From positions 186,001 to 250,000 of the forward strand of contig NZ_AUAX01000019.1 of assembly GCF_000428945.1 (NCBI RefSeq): 64,000 bases of DNA. The letters are read 5' to 3'. Source of the stretch: Hamadaea tsunoensis DSM 44101. Its GTDB lineage: Bacteria > Actinomycetota > Actinomycetes > Mycobacteriales > Micromonosporaceae. The notes under the pieces were generated by a model, which was not told the DNA's origin, made no database searches, and saw only the letters and a list, made by a program, of their open reading frames with translations. This document shows positions 23,601 through 32,557 of this stretch, in pieces. Position 1 is the first letter of the stretch; each line of letters opens with the position of its first letter. Both the position numbers and the translations under genes were made by a program.

Positions 23601-26225
23601 TCAGCGGGTGCGCTGGCCGTGCAGGGCCTTGTACAGCTTCAACCTGGCGGTCAGCTCGGCGCGGCCGGCGATGCCCAGCTTCGTGTACACCTTGAAGAGA
23701 TGATTGTCCGGCGTACGCGTCGACACGACGAGGTGCTCGGCGATCTGGCGGCTGGACATGCCGCTCGCGGCCAGTTCGGCGATCTCCAGTTCGCGTTCGG
23801 TCAGCTGGATCATGCCGAGGCGCAGGGCCGGCGTGTGCACGCCCTCGCACAGCGCGAGCAGGTCGGCCAGCCGGAAGGCGATCGCGTCCGTCGCGTTGAG
23901 CTGGTACGCCTGCGCGGCCGCTTCGGCGGCGTACAGGTTGAGGCGCAGTCCGGCGAAGTCCTCGACGACCGACTTCAACTCGCCCACGTTGGCCGAGAGC
24001 AGGGCCTTCGTGTGCCTTGCGGCGGCCTGGGCGAGCGCGCCCTCGACGTGCGCGGCGAGTTCCGCGATGCGCCGGCCCACGGCGTCGTCGGCGAGCCCGG
24101 CCCGGGTCAGCGCGTGCAGGGCCAGCACCTCGAACGCGTGCAATCCGTTGCGGCGCAGGTCGAAGAGGAGCCGCTCGGCCGAGTCGCGGGCCGCCTCCAG
24201 CCGCCCGGCGCTCGCCTCGACCTGGATGCGGGACAGCCCGACGGCCGGTGCGTGGTTGCGCCGCGACCGCACGAGGGTCCGCTCCGCCTCGACGAGGTAC
24301 TCGTCGGCCGCCACGCCGTCGCCGTTGATCGCGGCGGCCTGGGCGAGTTCGGCGTACACGGCGGGCAGGAAGATCCGTCCGGCGGTGTGCAGGTGGGACA
24401 GGGCGCCCTGGGCGAGCCGGAACGATTCCCGGGTACGCCCGATCATCCGCAGGCCCTGCGCCCGGTTGAGGACGACCTGGCCCTCCAGGATGGGGAAGAA
24501 CTGGATCGCGAAGCTGCCCGGCTCGTCGAGCAGGCCGAGCACGTGCGTCAGGTCGCCCGAGAGCAGGGACGCCGTGCCGATCGTGTTCTGGATGGAGTTG
24601 CTCAGGTAGGGCATCTCCGGGAACAGTGCGAGGGACGTCCGTTCCATCTGGACGATGCGCTTGAGGGCCGTCACCGGTTCGCCCCGGGCACAGCTCATCT
24701 CCAACTGCAGCGTACGCGCGAACGCCCGGGCCGCGTCCGACGAGTGCGGGTCGGCCGTGATGTCGTTGATCAGTTCGTCGAGCTTGTCGTACTGCGCGTA
24801 CAGCATGCGTTCGGGGGCGATGTGGGCGCGCATCCAGGCCCGGGTGGTCGGGTCGGTGACCTTGGCGGTCGCCTCTTCGAGGTCGCGCAGCGGATCGGCG
24901 TCGTCGATGCCGGTCATCTGCTGGACGCTGCGGGCGACCGCGATCCGGGCGACCTCCCAGTCGGAGGTGTGCGTCTCGGCGGCCTCGTCGAGCATGTCGA
25001 TCGCGCGCTGCGGCGCGCCGCTGAAGCCGACGGCGGTGGCGTGCAGTTCGAGCGCGGGCAGTCCGGCCCCGACCGCCTGGGCCGCCTGCGCGAGCCGGGC
25101 GGCCAGCCGCGTGTCCATGTCGGCGAACGCGATGCCGGCCGCGCGCAGCAGCAGGTCGGGATTGGTCGCCGTCCGGCTGTCGAGCCGCCAGACGGCCACG
25201 CGCAGCAGGTCCTCGCGGCGGCGGGCGCCGGTGGATTCGATCATCGCGGCCAGCTCGGCCCGCCGCTGCCGGGACCGGGTCGTGCCGAGGTTCTGCCGGA
25301 TGACCTCGCCGTAGATCGGGTGCGTGAGGCGGACGTTGGACCGCATGCCGTCGTCGAGGATGCGGATGAGGCCCTTCTCCTCCGTCGAGCGCAGGGCGAC
25401 GTCCCCGCATTCGCGGACGACGAGGCTGAAGCCGATCGGCTCGCCCAGCGCGACCAGTTCCAGGACGCGCCGCTCCGGCTCTTCGAGGCGGCCGATGCGG
25501 CTGTCCACGAGCTGTGACAGCGCGGTCCCGGTGTTCAGCCGGCCGCTCCAGGTCCACAGTCCTTGCGCCTGGTTGAGTTCCGAGGTGTCGCCGATGCTGG
25601 CGAGGACCTCGCGCAGCAGCAGGGCGTTGCCCTCGGTGATCTGCCACAGCCGGTTGGCGCTGGCCTGCTGCACCGGTCCGCCGAGGACGGTGGTCAGCAG
25701 CTCGGTCGTCTGCGTCTCGTCGAGCGCCTTGATCTCCATCCGGTCGACGAGGCCGTCTTTCCACAATGCGGTGATGGCGTCGTCGACCGAGGCCTCCGAG
25801 CGGTGGCTCGCGATCAGGGTGGCCGCGTTGTTGCGGCAGACGTAGAGGGCGAGCGTCGCGCCGAGCGGGTCCAGCAGGTGGATGTCGTCGACGACGAGCA
25901 CGATCCGCCGGTCGTCCGCGCGGCTGCGGATGGCGTCGAGCGCCCAGCGCAGCAGCAGCGAGGCGTTGGCGCCCATGGGCGGGGCCGGCGGCAGGATCTC
26001 CGCGAACGCGCCGAGCGGCAGGTTCTGCGTCGCCGCGGTGGCCGCGACCTGCAGCACCGACAGTCGATCGCGATCCAGCTGCTTGAGGACCTCGCGCAGC
26101 AGACGGCTCTTGCCGATCCCTGCCGCTCCACTGAGGACGACGCCGCGCGGGGCGGTCGCGGTCACAGAATGCAGTACCGCGTCGCGCTCAGCGTGACGTC
26201 CGACAAATGGCCACGGTTCGCCCAC
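23601..26225 (-). CDS. LAL-type LuxR-family transcriptional regulator with AAA ATPase domain
   Basis: 874 residues. The N-terminal STAND/AAA ATPase has a Walker A motif GAAGIGKSRL (33-42) and a Walker B-like IVLVVDDIHLLD. A long helical TPR-like middle section follows. The C-terminal LuxR helix-turn-helix (LTERELEIAELAASGMSSRQ, then IAEHL) spans about residues 805-865. Such large ATP-binding regulators usually activate sugar-use or secondary-metabolite operons after binding an inducer. The HTH has VSTRTPDNH where most relatives have a Val in place of the Pro, a change in the recognition helix. It sits between the GH36 gene (upstream) and a small unknown gene (downstream). Confidence 0.87.
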   Translation of the reverse strand: MGEPWPFVGRHAERDAVLHSVTATAPRGVVLSGAAGIGKSRLLREVLKQLDRDRLSVLQVAATAATQNLPLGAFAEILPPAPPMGANASLLLRWALDAIRSRADDRRIVLVVDDIHLLDPLGATLALYVCRNNAATLIASHRSEASVDDAITALWKDGLVDRMEIKALDETQTTELLTTVLGGPVQQASANRLWQITEGNALLLREVLASIGDTSELNQAQGLWTWSGRLNTGTALSQLVDSRIGRLEEPERRVLELVALGEPIGFSLVVRECGDVALRSTEEKGLIRILDDGMRSNVRLTHPIYGEVIRQNLGTTRSRQRRAELAAMIESTGARRREDLLRVAVWRLDSRTATNPDLLLRAAGIAFADMDTRLAARLAQAAQAVGAGLPALELHATAVGFSGAPQRAIDMLDEAAETHTSDWEVARIAVARSVQQMTGIDDADPLRDLEEATAKVTDPTTRAWMRAHIAPERMLYAQYDKLDELINDITADPHSSDAARAFARTLQLEMSCARGEPVTALKRIVQMERTSLALFPEMPYLSNSIQNTIGTASLLSGDLTHVLGLLDEPGSFAIQFFPILEGQVVLNRAQGLRMIGRTRESFRLAQGALSHLHTAGRIFLPAVYAELAQAAAINGDGVAADEYLVEAERTLVRSRRNHAPAVGLSRIQVEASAGRLEAARDSAERLLFDLRRNGLHAFEVLALHALTRAGLADDAVGRRIAELAAHVEGALAQAAARHTKALLSANVGELKSVVEDFAGLRLNLYAAEAAAQAYQLNATDAIAFRLADLLALCEGVHTPALRLGMIQLTERELEIAELAASGMSSRQIAEHLVVSTRTPDNHLFKVYTKLGIAGRAELTARLKLYKALHGQRTR

Positions 26226-26289
26226 TGCCGCAGAGTACCGACATTAGAGATCCCTCGGGTCCGCCAAAAGGGTGAGTGTCACCGCATTT

Positions 26290-28362
26290 TCACTGTCCGC
26301 GAACATGGATCATGCGGCTCGCGTCCGGTCCCGGTGGCAGCGCGAGGTCCAGACCGTGCCCCATCAGCACCGCTCCACTATAGGTCTCGGCCGTTCCGAC
26401 CAGCTCGTATTCGACGTCGGGGTCGAGCCCCGCGAGGCGTACGGGGGGTTGGGGCGTGGCCCAGGCCATCGACGGTCGCCACGCCAGCACCACCGCCTCC
26501 CGTCGGTCCGCGGAGACATACTCGACCACCGTGGTCGTCCCGTTCGCGAGCCGGTGCAGCTCGCCGTGCTGCACGATCTTCCGCACCCGCTTGTACGCGT
26601 CGACCAGCGAACGGGCCTCGTCGAGCGCCCCGGCGTCCCACTCGCGGAGGTTGCCGCTGACGCCCAGCGCACCCGCCGACGCCACGTGGAACCGCATTGC
26701 CAGTGGGGCCGCCCGATGGGTGATGGGGTTCGGGCTGTCGCTGGCCCAGGAGCCCATCGCGATCGCCGGATACACCTGCGAGTAGCCGTGCTGGATCGCG
26801 ATGCGGTCGACCGGATCGGTGTTGTCCGACGTCCACACCTGGTCCGTGCGGGCCAGGATGCCGAGGTCCACCCGGCCGCCGCCGCTGGCGCAGCTCTCGA
26901 CGCGTACGTGGGGGTGGGTGGCGCGCAGCCGGTCGAGGATGTCGTAGACCGCCCGGGTGTGCCCGGCCCACAGCCGGTCCGGGTCGTCCGCGGTCGGCCA
27001 GCCGGCCTCGGTGAACGACCGGTTCATGTCCCACTTGACGAAGTCGATCGCGTTGCTGCTGAGCAGGTCGTCGAGCCACGCGTACGCCCAGGCGGCCACG
27101 TCGGGCCGGGCGAAGTTCAGGACGAGCTGGTTGCGTTGCTCGGAGCGGTGGCGATGGTGCATGTGCAGCACCCAGTCGGGATGGCGCCGGTAGAGATCGC
27201 TGTCCGGGTTGACCATCTCGGGCTCGACCCAGATGCCGAACTTCATCCCGAGCCCGTGCACGTGCTCGATGAGCGGGCCGAGGCCGTCGGGGAACCGGTC
27301 CGGGTTGGGCCACCAGTCGCCGAGCCCGGCATGGTCGTCGACCCGGCGGCCGAACCAGCCGTCGTCCATCACGAACAGTTCGACGCCGAGGCCCGCGGCG
27401 ATCGTGGCGACGGCCTTCTGGTTCTCCTCGTTCACGTCGAACCAGGTGCCCTCCCAGCCGTTGTAGAGCACCGGCGCGACCTCGTCCGCGTGCTGCAGAA
27501 CGTGCGCGCGGGCGTACGCGTGCCAGGACCGGCTCGTCGCGCCGAACCCGTCGGCCCGGTAGAGCCCGAGACTGGACGGCGTACGCCAGGTCTCGCCGGG
27601 AGCCAGCCGGATCGTGACGCCCTCGTGCGCTCCCGAGGCGGCGACGTGCACGTGCCCGCCGTGCGTACGCCGGACGTCGAACCGGAACGGGCCGCTCCAG
27701 GCGAGCACGGTGCTCCAGACCTCGCCGGAGGTCTCGGTGGCGTCGCCGGTGTCCACCATCACCCACGGGTTGCCCTGGCCGCGGGCGATCCCGCGGCGGG
27801 TCGTGAGCGTCGTCTCGCCGACCGGCAGCGGTGTGCGCTGCAGCTGGAACTCCGCGGCCCACGCCCCCGACACCGACGTCAGCCGGTACGCGTCCCGCCA
27901 CGGCACCGTCCACGCGGCACTGTCGGCGCGGCGTACCTCGACCGGGTCGGGGCCGGTGTTGGTGATCTCGGTCCACCGCTCGATCACGTCGGTGCCTTCG
28001 CGGACGACGTAGTGCAGGTCCGCCCGCAGCGGGTAGTGCCGGTCGGCCAGGGCGACGGTCAGCCGGCCGCCGTCGAGCAGCTGGCCGGCCAGGTGCCACT
28101 CGACGGCCGCCGTCCCGTCGGGGTAGACGACGTCGAGGCTGGGCGGGCCGAAACGGTGGCCGCCGCGTACCGGGAACTCCTCACCGGTCCGCTCGTCGTC
28201 GCGGTCGGGCCGGACCGGGATGGTCGCGGCCTGCTCCAGGGTCAGCGGCGGCCCCCAGTGCACGCTCCGGACGGACGAACCGTCCCAGCGCAGCGCGTAC
28301 GCGCTGGCGGGCGTCCGCAGCAGCCAGGTCTGTGAGGCGGGATCATGCGACGTCAGCGCCAT
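26290..28362 (-). CDS. Alpha-galactosidase, glycoside hydrolase family 36
   Basis: 690 residues, the normal length for GH36. An N-terminal beta-sandwich is followed by a TIM barrel with FVMDDGWFGRR, the nucleophile motif FVKWDMNRS (Asp near 446) and the acid/base region SDNTDPVDR (near 510), then a C-terminal beta domain. It releases terminal alpha-galactose from raffinose-type sugars or galactomannan side chains. No signal peptide, so it acts inside the cell. The start is at the ATG at 28362; upstream open frame overlaps a terminator hairpin. No ribosome site is seen, and TACGTT ends a few bases before the ATG, so a leaderless transcript is possible. Confidence 0.9.
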   Translation of the reverse strand: MALTSHDPASQTWLLRTPASAYALRWDGSSVRSVHWGPPLTLEQAATIPVRPDRDDERTGEEFPVRGGHRFGPPSLDVVYPDGTAAVEWHLAGQLLDGGRLTVALADRHYPLRADLHYVVREGTDVIERWTEITNTGPDPVEVRRADSAAWTVPWRDAYRLTSVSGAWAAEFQLQRTPLPVGETTLTTRRGIARGQGNPWVMVDTGDATETSGEVWSTVLAWSGPFRFDVRRTHGGHVHVAASGAHEGVTIRLAPGETWRTPSSLGLYRADGFGATSRSWHAYARAHVLQHADEVAPVLYNGWEGTWFDVNEENQKAVATIAAGLGVELFVMDDGWFGRRVDDHAGLGDWWPNPDRFPDGLGPLIEHVHGLGMKFGIWVEPEMVNPDSDLYRRHPDWVLHMHHRHRSEQRNQLVLNFARPDVAAWAYAWLDDLLSSNAIDFVKWDMNRSFTEAGWPTADDPDRLWAGHTRAVYDILDRLRATHPHVRVESCASGGGRVDLGILARTDQVWTSDNTDPVDRIAIQHGYSQVYPAIAMGSWASDSPNPITHRAAPLAMRFHVASAGALGVSGNLREWDAGALDEARSLVDAYKRVRKIVQHGELHRLANGTTTVVEYVSADRREAVVLAWRPSMAWATPQPPVRLAGLDPDVEYELVGTAETYSGAVLMGHGLDLALPPGPDASRMIHVRGQ

Positions 28363-28377
28363 GCGATCAACGTAAGC

Positions 28378-28410
28378 GACGGCCACCCCCGGTGACCAGG
28401 GGTGGCCGTC
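28378..28410 (-). terminator. Terminator of the cellulase gene
   Basis: Perfect 12-bp stem, GACGGCCACCCC at 28378-28389 and its complement at 28399-28410, 15 bases past the stop of the leftward GH5 gene and just before the GH36 start. Confidence 0.75.
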
Positions 28411-28424
28411 GATCCAGCGGAACG

Positions 28425-30002
28425 TCAGTTGGAGACCGCCGCGAGATGGTCTTTCAGGCCCTGGCCGAACGCGGTCGGCGTACCGTTGTAGTCGCTGATG
28501 AGCGACGGGCCGCTCGAGCAGTCCCAGTTGTTCCACGTCCAGCCGAGGTAGCCGACGCCCTTGCCGTCCGCCCAGTTCATCAGCGTGTCGACGAAGCCGT
28601 GCGAGCAGTCGTTCTCACCGATCTCGGAGAGGGTGAGCGGCACCGACGCCGCGACCGGCGCCAGCTGGCTGTCGTAGCAGGAGGTGTTCGAACAGGTGTT
28701 GAAGTTGTAGATGTGCGCGAACGCCATCAGGTTGCCGGTCGAGTCGGTCGGCTTGTAGGCCAGCCACTGGGTCAGGTCGTTCGAGTACGCGAGGCCGCCC
28801 AGCATGATGACGTTGGTGGCACCGGTCGCGCGGACCGAGTTGACCAGCGTCTGGAAACCGGCCACCTGGTAGGTGATGCCGGGGCAGGTGCCGCCGTCGC
28901 GCCAGCAGACCCAGCCGGCCGTCTCGCTGCTGCCCGAGCCGCGCTCCGGGTACGGCTCGTTGAACAGGTCGAAGACGACCGCGTTGTTGCCCTTGAAAGC
29001 GTTCGCGACGCCGGTCCAGAAGCTCGGCGCGTACTGGGCGTCGGGCATCGGCTTCTGGCAGGTCGCCTTGACGTCCGAGCAGCCCGCCGAGGGGCCGGTG
29101 TACTGGCCGTAGTTCCAGTGCATCTCGACGATCGGCGTGATGCCGCTGGCGACCAGCAGGTTCACGTAGTTCTTGACCTCGGTCTGGTACGCCGCTCCCG
29201 AGGTACCGCCGGCCGGCACGTCGGCCGTTCCGAGCCAGCACTCCTCGTTCAGCGGTACGCGTACCGTCCGGATCTTCCAGGTCCGCATCGCGTCGATCGA
29301 GGCCTGGTCCATCGGGCCGTTCCACATCGCGTACCCCTGGATGCAGGCGAACTCGCCGCCGGAGCGGTTGACGCCGAGCAGCCGGTAGGTGGCGCCGGTA
29401 CTGGTGAGCAGCTTGTTGCCGGACACGTGCAGGGCCGGCGCGCTGCCCGCGGGCGGCGGGCTGGTGCTGGCCGACGGGCTCGGCGAGACGCTCCTGGACG
29501 GCGAGGCCGACGGTGAGGCGGACGCGCTCTTCGACGGCGAGGCCGACGGGGACGCGGAGGCGCTCTTGGACGGCGACGGGCTCGTGGTGACCCCGCCGGT
29601 GCAGGTGATGCCGTTCAGCGTGAACGACGCCGGCACCGGGTTGCTGCCCGTCCACAGGCCGTTGAAGCCGATCGACGTGGAGCCGTTGGTGGCCAGGTTC
29701 TTGTTCCAGTCCAGGCTCGCGGCGTTGACATGCTGGCCGGACTGCGTCCAGGTGGCGCTCCAGCCCTGCTGGACGGACTGGCCGGCGGCCGGGAAGTCGA
29801 ACCCGAGGTTCCAGCCGGAGATCGGGTCGCCGAGGTTGGTGACGGTGACGTTGGCGGTGAACCCGCCCGGCCACTGGTTCTGGTTGTTGTACGTGACGGA
29901 GCAGCCCGCGGCTGCACTCGCGGCGGGCGCGAGCGCGATGCTGACGGCCCCCGCCAGCGTCGCCGCCGCGGTGGCCGCGAGCAGGGCGGTACGGACTTTC
30001 AT
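28425..30002 (-). CDS. Secreted CBM2-GH5 cellulase
   Basis: 525 residues. A signal peptide ends near 30 (PAASA). A CBM2 cellulose-binding module (34-134, with a Cys34/Cys134 pair and surface Trp residues) is followed by a Ser/Pro-rich linker built of SASPSASPSK repeats (about 138-185), then a GH5 catalytic barrel. Acid/base Glu349 is in DLFNEPYPE and nucleophile Glu460 in LTLSEIGEN. It hydrolyses internal beta-1,4-glucan bonds outside the cell. ATG at 30002 with AGGGAG upstream. A CebR-like box about 57 bases upstream points to cellobiose-responsive repression. Confidence 0.93.
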   Translation of the reverse strand: MKVRTALLAATAAATLAGAVSIALAPAASAAAGCSVTYNNQNQWPGGFTANVTVTNLGDPISGWNLGFDFPAAGQSVQQGWSATWTQSGQHVNAASLDWNKNLATNGSTSIGFNGLWTGSNPVPASFTLNGITCTGGVTTSPSPSKSASASPSASPSKSASASPSASPSRSVSPSPSASTSPPPAGSAPALHVSGNKLLTSTGATYRLLGVNRSGGEFACIQGYAMWNGPMDQASIDAMRTWKIRTVRVPLNEECWLGTADVPAGGTSGAAYQTEVKNYVNLLVASGITPIVEMHWNYGQYTGPSAGCSDVKATCQKPMPDAQYAPSFWTGVANAFKGNNAVVFDLFNEPYPERGSGSSETAGWVCWRDGGTCPGITYQVAGFQTLVNSVRATGATNVIMLGGLAYSNDLTQWLAYKPTDSTGNLMAFAHIYNFNTCSNTSCYDSQLAPVAASVPLTLSEIGENDCSHGFVDTLMNWADGKGVGYLGWTWNNWDCSSGPSLISDYNGTPTAFGQGLKDHLAAVSN

Positions 30003-30058
30003 GGGCGTGTATCTCCCTAGGAGACTGTGGGCGAGCGCTGCGTGGAGGACAGCGCGAA

Positions 30059-30072
30059 TGGGAGCGTTCCCA
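30059..30072. promoter_or_regulatory. CebR-like operator TGGGAGCGTTCCCA
   Basis: Differs by one base from the known CebR operator TGGGAGCGCTCCCA, which controls cellulase and cello-oligosaccharide import genes in Streptomyces. Its place 57 bases upstream of the cellulase start fits that role. The cebR gene itself is not in this window. Confidence 0.75.
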
Positions 30073-30122
30073 CGGTCGCCCTCCACCTCCGAAAAGTCAA
30101 GTGGTGCCTATAAATTGGGGAC

Positions 30123-30872
30123 ATGACGACGAACTTCGGCGAGGTCGCCGCCCTCTACGACGCCCGCCGCCCCGGCCACCCGCCCGAGGTCGCCGAGCAG
30201 GTCTTCACCTACCTCGGCGGTACGCCCGACCGGGCCGTCGAGATCGGAGCGGGTACCGGGCAGGCCACGGTCCTGTTCGCCGGCAACGGTTTCCCGATCA
30301 CCGCGGTCGAGCCGGACGACCGGATGGCGGCCGTCCTGCTGGACCGCGGACTGCCCGACGTCACCGTGGTCTCCTCGACGTTCGAGGACTGGACCCCGCC
30401 GGCCGGGGGCGTCCCGTTCCTCTACGCCGCCCTCGTCTGGCACTGGCTCACCCCGGTACGCCGTACCGAGCTGGCGGCGGCGGCCCTCGCGCCGGGCGGC
30501 GTACTGGCGATCATCGGGGCTCGGAACGTCATCGAGGACGAGGAGCTGGACGCGGAGATCCTGCGGATCATGACGGAGCATCCCGGCGGGGTCCTGCGCC
30601 GGCCACCGCTGTTCAGCTGGGCGCCGGCCGAGCTGACGGAGTCGGGGCTCTTCACGGAGCCCGTCCTCTGGACCACTCGGCGATCCTCTACGTTGGATGA
30701 TCAACAATTTCTCGACCTGCAGCGTACGTACGGGCCGTACCGGTCGCGGCCCGCCGGCGTACAGGCGGAGATCGACATCGAGCTGCGCGACCTGGTCGCC
30801 GGGCGCGGCGGCTCGGTGGCGATGCGAGTGGACACCCACCTCATCCTTGCCCGCCGGGTGGACGTCGACTGA
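30123..30872 (+). CDS. Class I SAM-dependent methyltransferase
   Basis: 249 residues. Motif I AVEIGAGTGQAT at 38-49 and AVEPDDRMAA (second strand acidic residue) define the SAM site; WHWLTP and LAPGGVLAII are the later motifs. The opening FGEVAALYDARRPGHP is typical of the small-molecule methyltransferase 11 group. The substrate is unknown. Divergent from the cellulase gene and 29 bases before the phosphatase gene, with no clear functional link to either. Confidence 0.82.
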   Translation: MTTNFGEVAALYDARRPGHPPEVAEQVFTYLGGTPDRAVEIGAGTGQATVLFAGNGFPITAVEPDDRMAAVLLDRGLPDVTVVSSTFEDWTPPAGGVPFLYAALVWHWLTPVRRTELAAAALAPGGVLAIIGARNVIEDEELDAEILRIMTEHPGGVLRRPPLFSWAPAELTESGLFTEPVLWTTRRSSTLDDQQFLDLQRTYGPYRSRPAGVQAEIDIELRDLVAGRGGSVAMRVDTHLILARRVDVD

Positions 30873-30901
30873 GCGTCACCTGTGGTCGGTAGACCACGGG
30901 C

Positions 30902-32416
30902 ATGAATCGACGCAACCTTCTCCGGGGCAGCGTGGCCGCAGCCGCCGGGAGCCTGCTGGTTCCCGGCGCCGCCGCGGCCTATGTCCCCGGTGGACGCCCG
31001 ATCCTCACCCACGGCGTGCAGAGCGGCGAGCCGCGGGCCACCTCCGCGCTGGTCTGGACCCGCGCGGACCGGCCCAGCCGGCTGCTGGTCGAGTACTCGC
31101 ACCGGCCCGACTTCCGCGGCGCGCGCCACGTGCGCGGCCCTGTCCTCACCCCCGGCACCGACTTCACCGGCAAGGTCGCCCTGCGCGACCTCGACCCGGG
31201 CACCCAGGTCTTCTATCGCGTACGCGCGGAGAGCCTGGACCGGCACGGCGTGGCGTCCGACTGGCTGACCGGCCGGCTGACCACCGCCTCGACGGGCCGG
31301 CACCGGGGCGTCCGGTTCGTCTGGACCGGCGACGTCAACGGCCAGGGCTGGGGCATCAACCCGGACCTGGGCGGGATGCGCATCTTCGACGCGATGGGCC
31401 GGGTGGACCCCGACTTCTACCTGTGCAGCGGTGACACGGTGTACTCCGACGGGCCGATCACGGCCGCGGTCACGCTGCCCGACGGGCGGGTCTACCGCAA
31501 CCTCACCGACCCGGCCAAGGACAAGGTCGCCGAGACGCTGGCCGAGTACCGGGGCCAGTTCGCCTACAACCTGCTCGACGAGAACCTGAAGGCGTTCGCG
31601 GCGCGCGTACCGCAGATCAACCAGTGGGACGACCATGAGGTACGCAACAACTGGTACCCCGGCCAGATCCTCGCCGACGACCGGTACACCGAGAAGAACG
31701 TCGACGTGCTCGCGTCACGGGCGAGGCAGGCGTTCTTCGAGTACGTGCCGATCGCCTCCGGCGAGGTCTACCGGAAGTTCTCGTTCGGCCCGCTGCTGGA
31801 CGTGTTCGTGCTGGACATGCGTACCTACAAGGACCCCAACAGCTCCAATGTGTACGCCGACCCGCACCTCGGCATGCTCGGCGCCCGCCAGCGCCGGTGG
31901 CTGATCGACGGGCTGACTCACTCGAAGGCCACGTGGAAGGTCATCGCGAACGACCTGCCGCTCGGCCTCGTCGTCCCGGACGGTGCCAGCGCCCAGGAAG
32001 GCGTCGCGCAGGGCGACGGCGGCGCGCCGCTCGGCCGGGAGTTGGAGTTCGCCGAGGTGCTGCGGACAGTGCACCGGCGCGGTGTCGACGGGATCGTCTT
32101 CCTCACCGCCGACGTGCACTACACGGCGGCCCACCACTACGACCCGGCCCGCGCGGCGATCGGGGACTTCTCGCCGTTCTGGGAGTTCGTCTCCGGTCCG
32201 GCCAACGCGGGAGCGTTCGGGCCCAACGCGCTCGACGCGACCTTCGGCCCCGAAGCGGTGTTCGTCCACGCGCCGCCGGCCGCGAACACCTCACCGCTGG
32301 ACCCCGCGTACCAGCACTTCGGGGAGGTGGACATCGACGGCCACAGCGGAGACCTCACGGTCCGCCTCCGCGACGCGACCGGCGCCGTCCTGTTCACCCG
32401 GACCCTCACCCGCTGA
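30902..32416 (+). CDS. phoD: PhoD-like alkaline phosphatase (Tat-exported)
   Basis: 504 residues. The N-terminal NRRNLLRG with a following hydrophobic stretch is a twin-arginine signal, as usual for PhoD. An Ig-like N-terminal domain precedes a metallophosphatase with VNGQGWG, LCSGDTVYSDGP, QWDDHEVRNNW and FLTADVHYTAAHHY, which supply the metal ligands (Asp, Asn/His). It cleaves phosphodiesters/monoesters outside the cell in phosphate scavenging. No convincing PHO box was found in the 29-base gap upstream. Confidence 0.88.
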   Translation: MNRRNLLRGSVAAAAGSLLVPGAAAAYVPGGRPILTHGVQSGEPRATSALVWTRADRPSRLLVEYSHRPDFRGARHVRGPVLTPGTDFTGKVALRDLDPGTQVFYRVRAESLDRHGVASDWLTGRLTTASTGRHRGVRFVWTGDVNGQGWGINPDLGGMRIFDAMGRVDPDFYLCSGDTVYSDGPITAAVTLPDGRVYRNLTDPAKDKVAETLAEYRGQFAYNLLDENLKAFAARVPQINQWDDHEVRNNWYPGQILADDRYTEKNVDVLASRARQAFFEYVPIASGEVYRKFSFGPLLDVFVLDMRTYKDPNSSNVYADPHLGMLGARQRRWLIDGLTHSKATWKVIANDLPLGLVVPDGASAQEGVAQGDGGAPLGRELEFAEVLRTVHRRGVDGIVFLTADVHYTAAHHYDPARAAIGDFSPFWEFVSGPANAGAFGPNALDATFGPEAVFVHAPPAANTSPLDPAYQHFGEVDIDGHSGDLTVRLRDATGAVLFTRTLTR

Positions 32417-32436
32417 CGGCGAGCCGGTAGCACAGC

Positions 32437-32523
32437 CCCCAAGATCCCGCTGGGATCACGGTTGCCACCCGAATCATGGCCCAAGATTCGGGTGATTTCC
32501 CTGATCCCAGCGGGATCTTGGGG
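32437..32523. repeat. Family A palindromic repeat, copy 2
   Basis: Arms CCCCAAGATCCCGCTGGGAT... and its near-complement end at 32523; the inner part CACCCGAATC/GATTCGGGTG also pairs. It lies between the convergent phoD and GlxA-type regulator genes and could end both transcripts. Confidence 0.85.
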
Positions 32524-32557
32524 AGGGAGAGGGCGGGAGGCGGGGAAGCGGGGAGGG

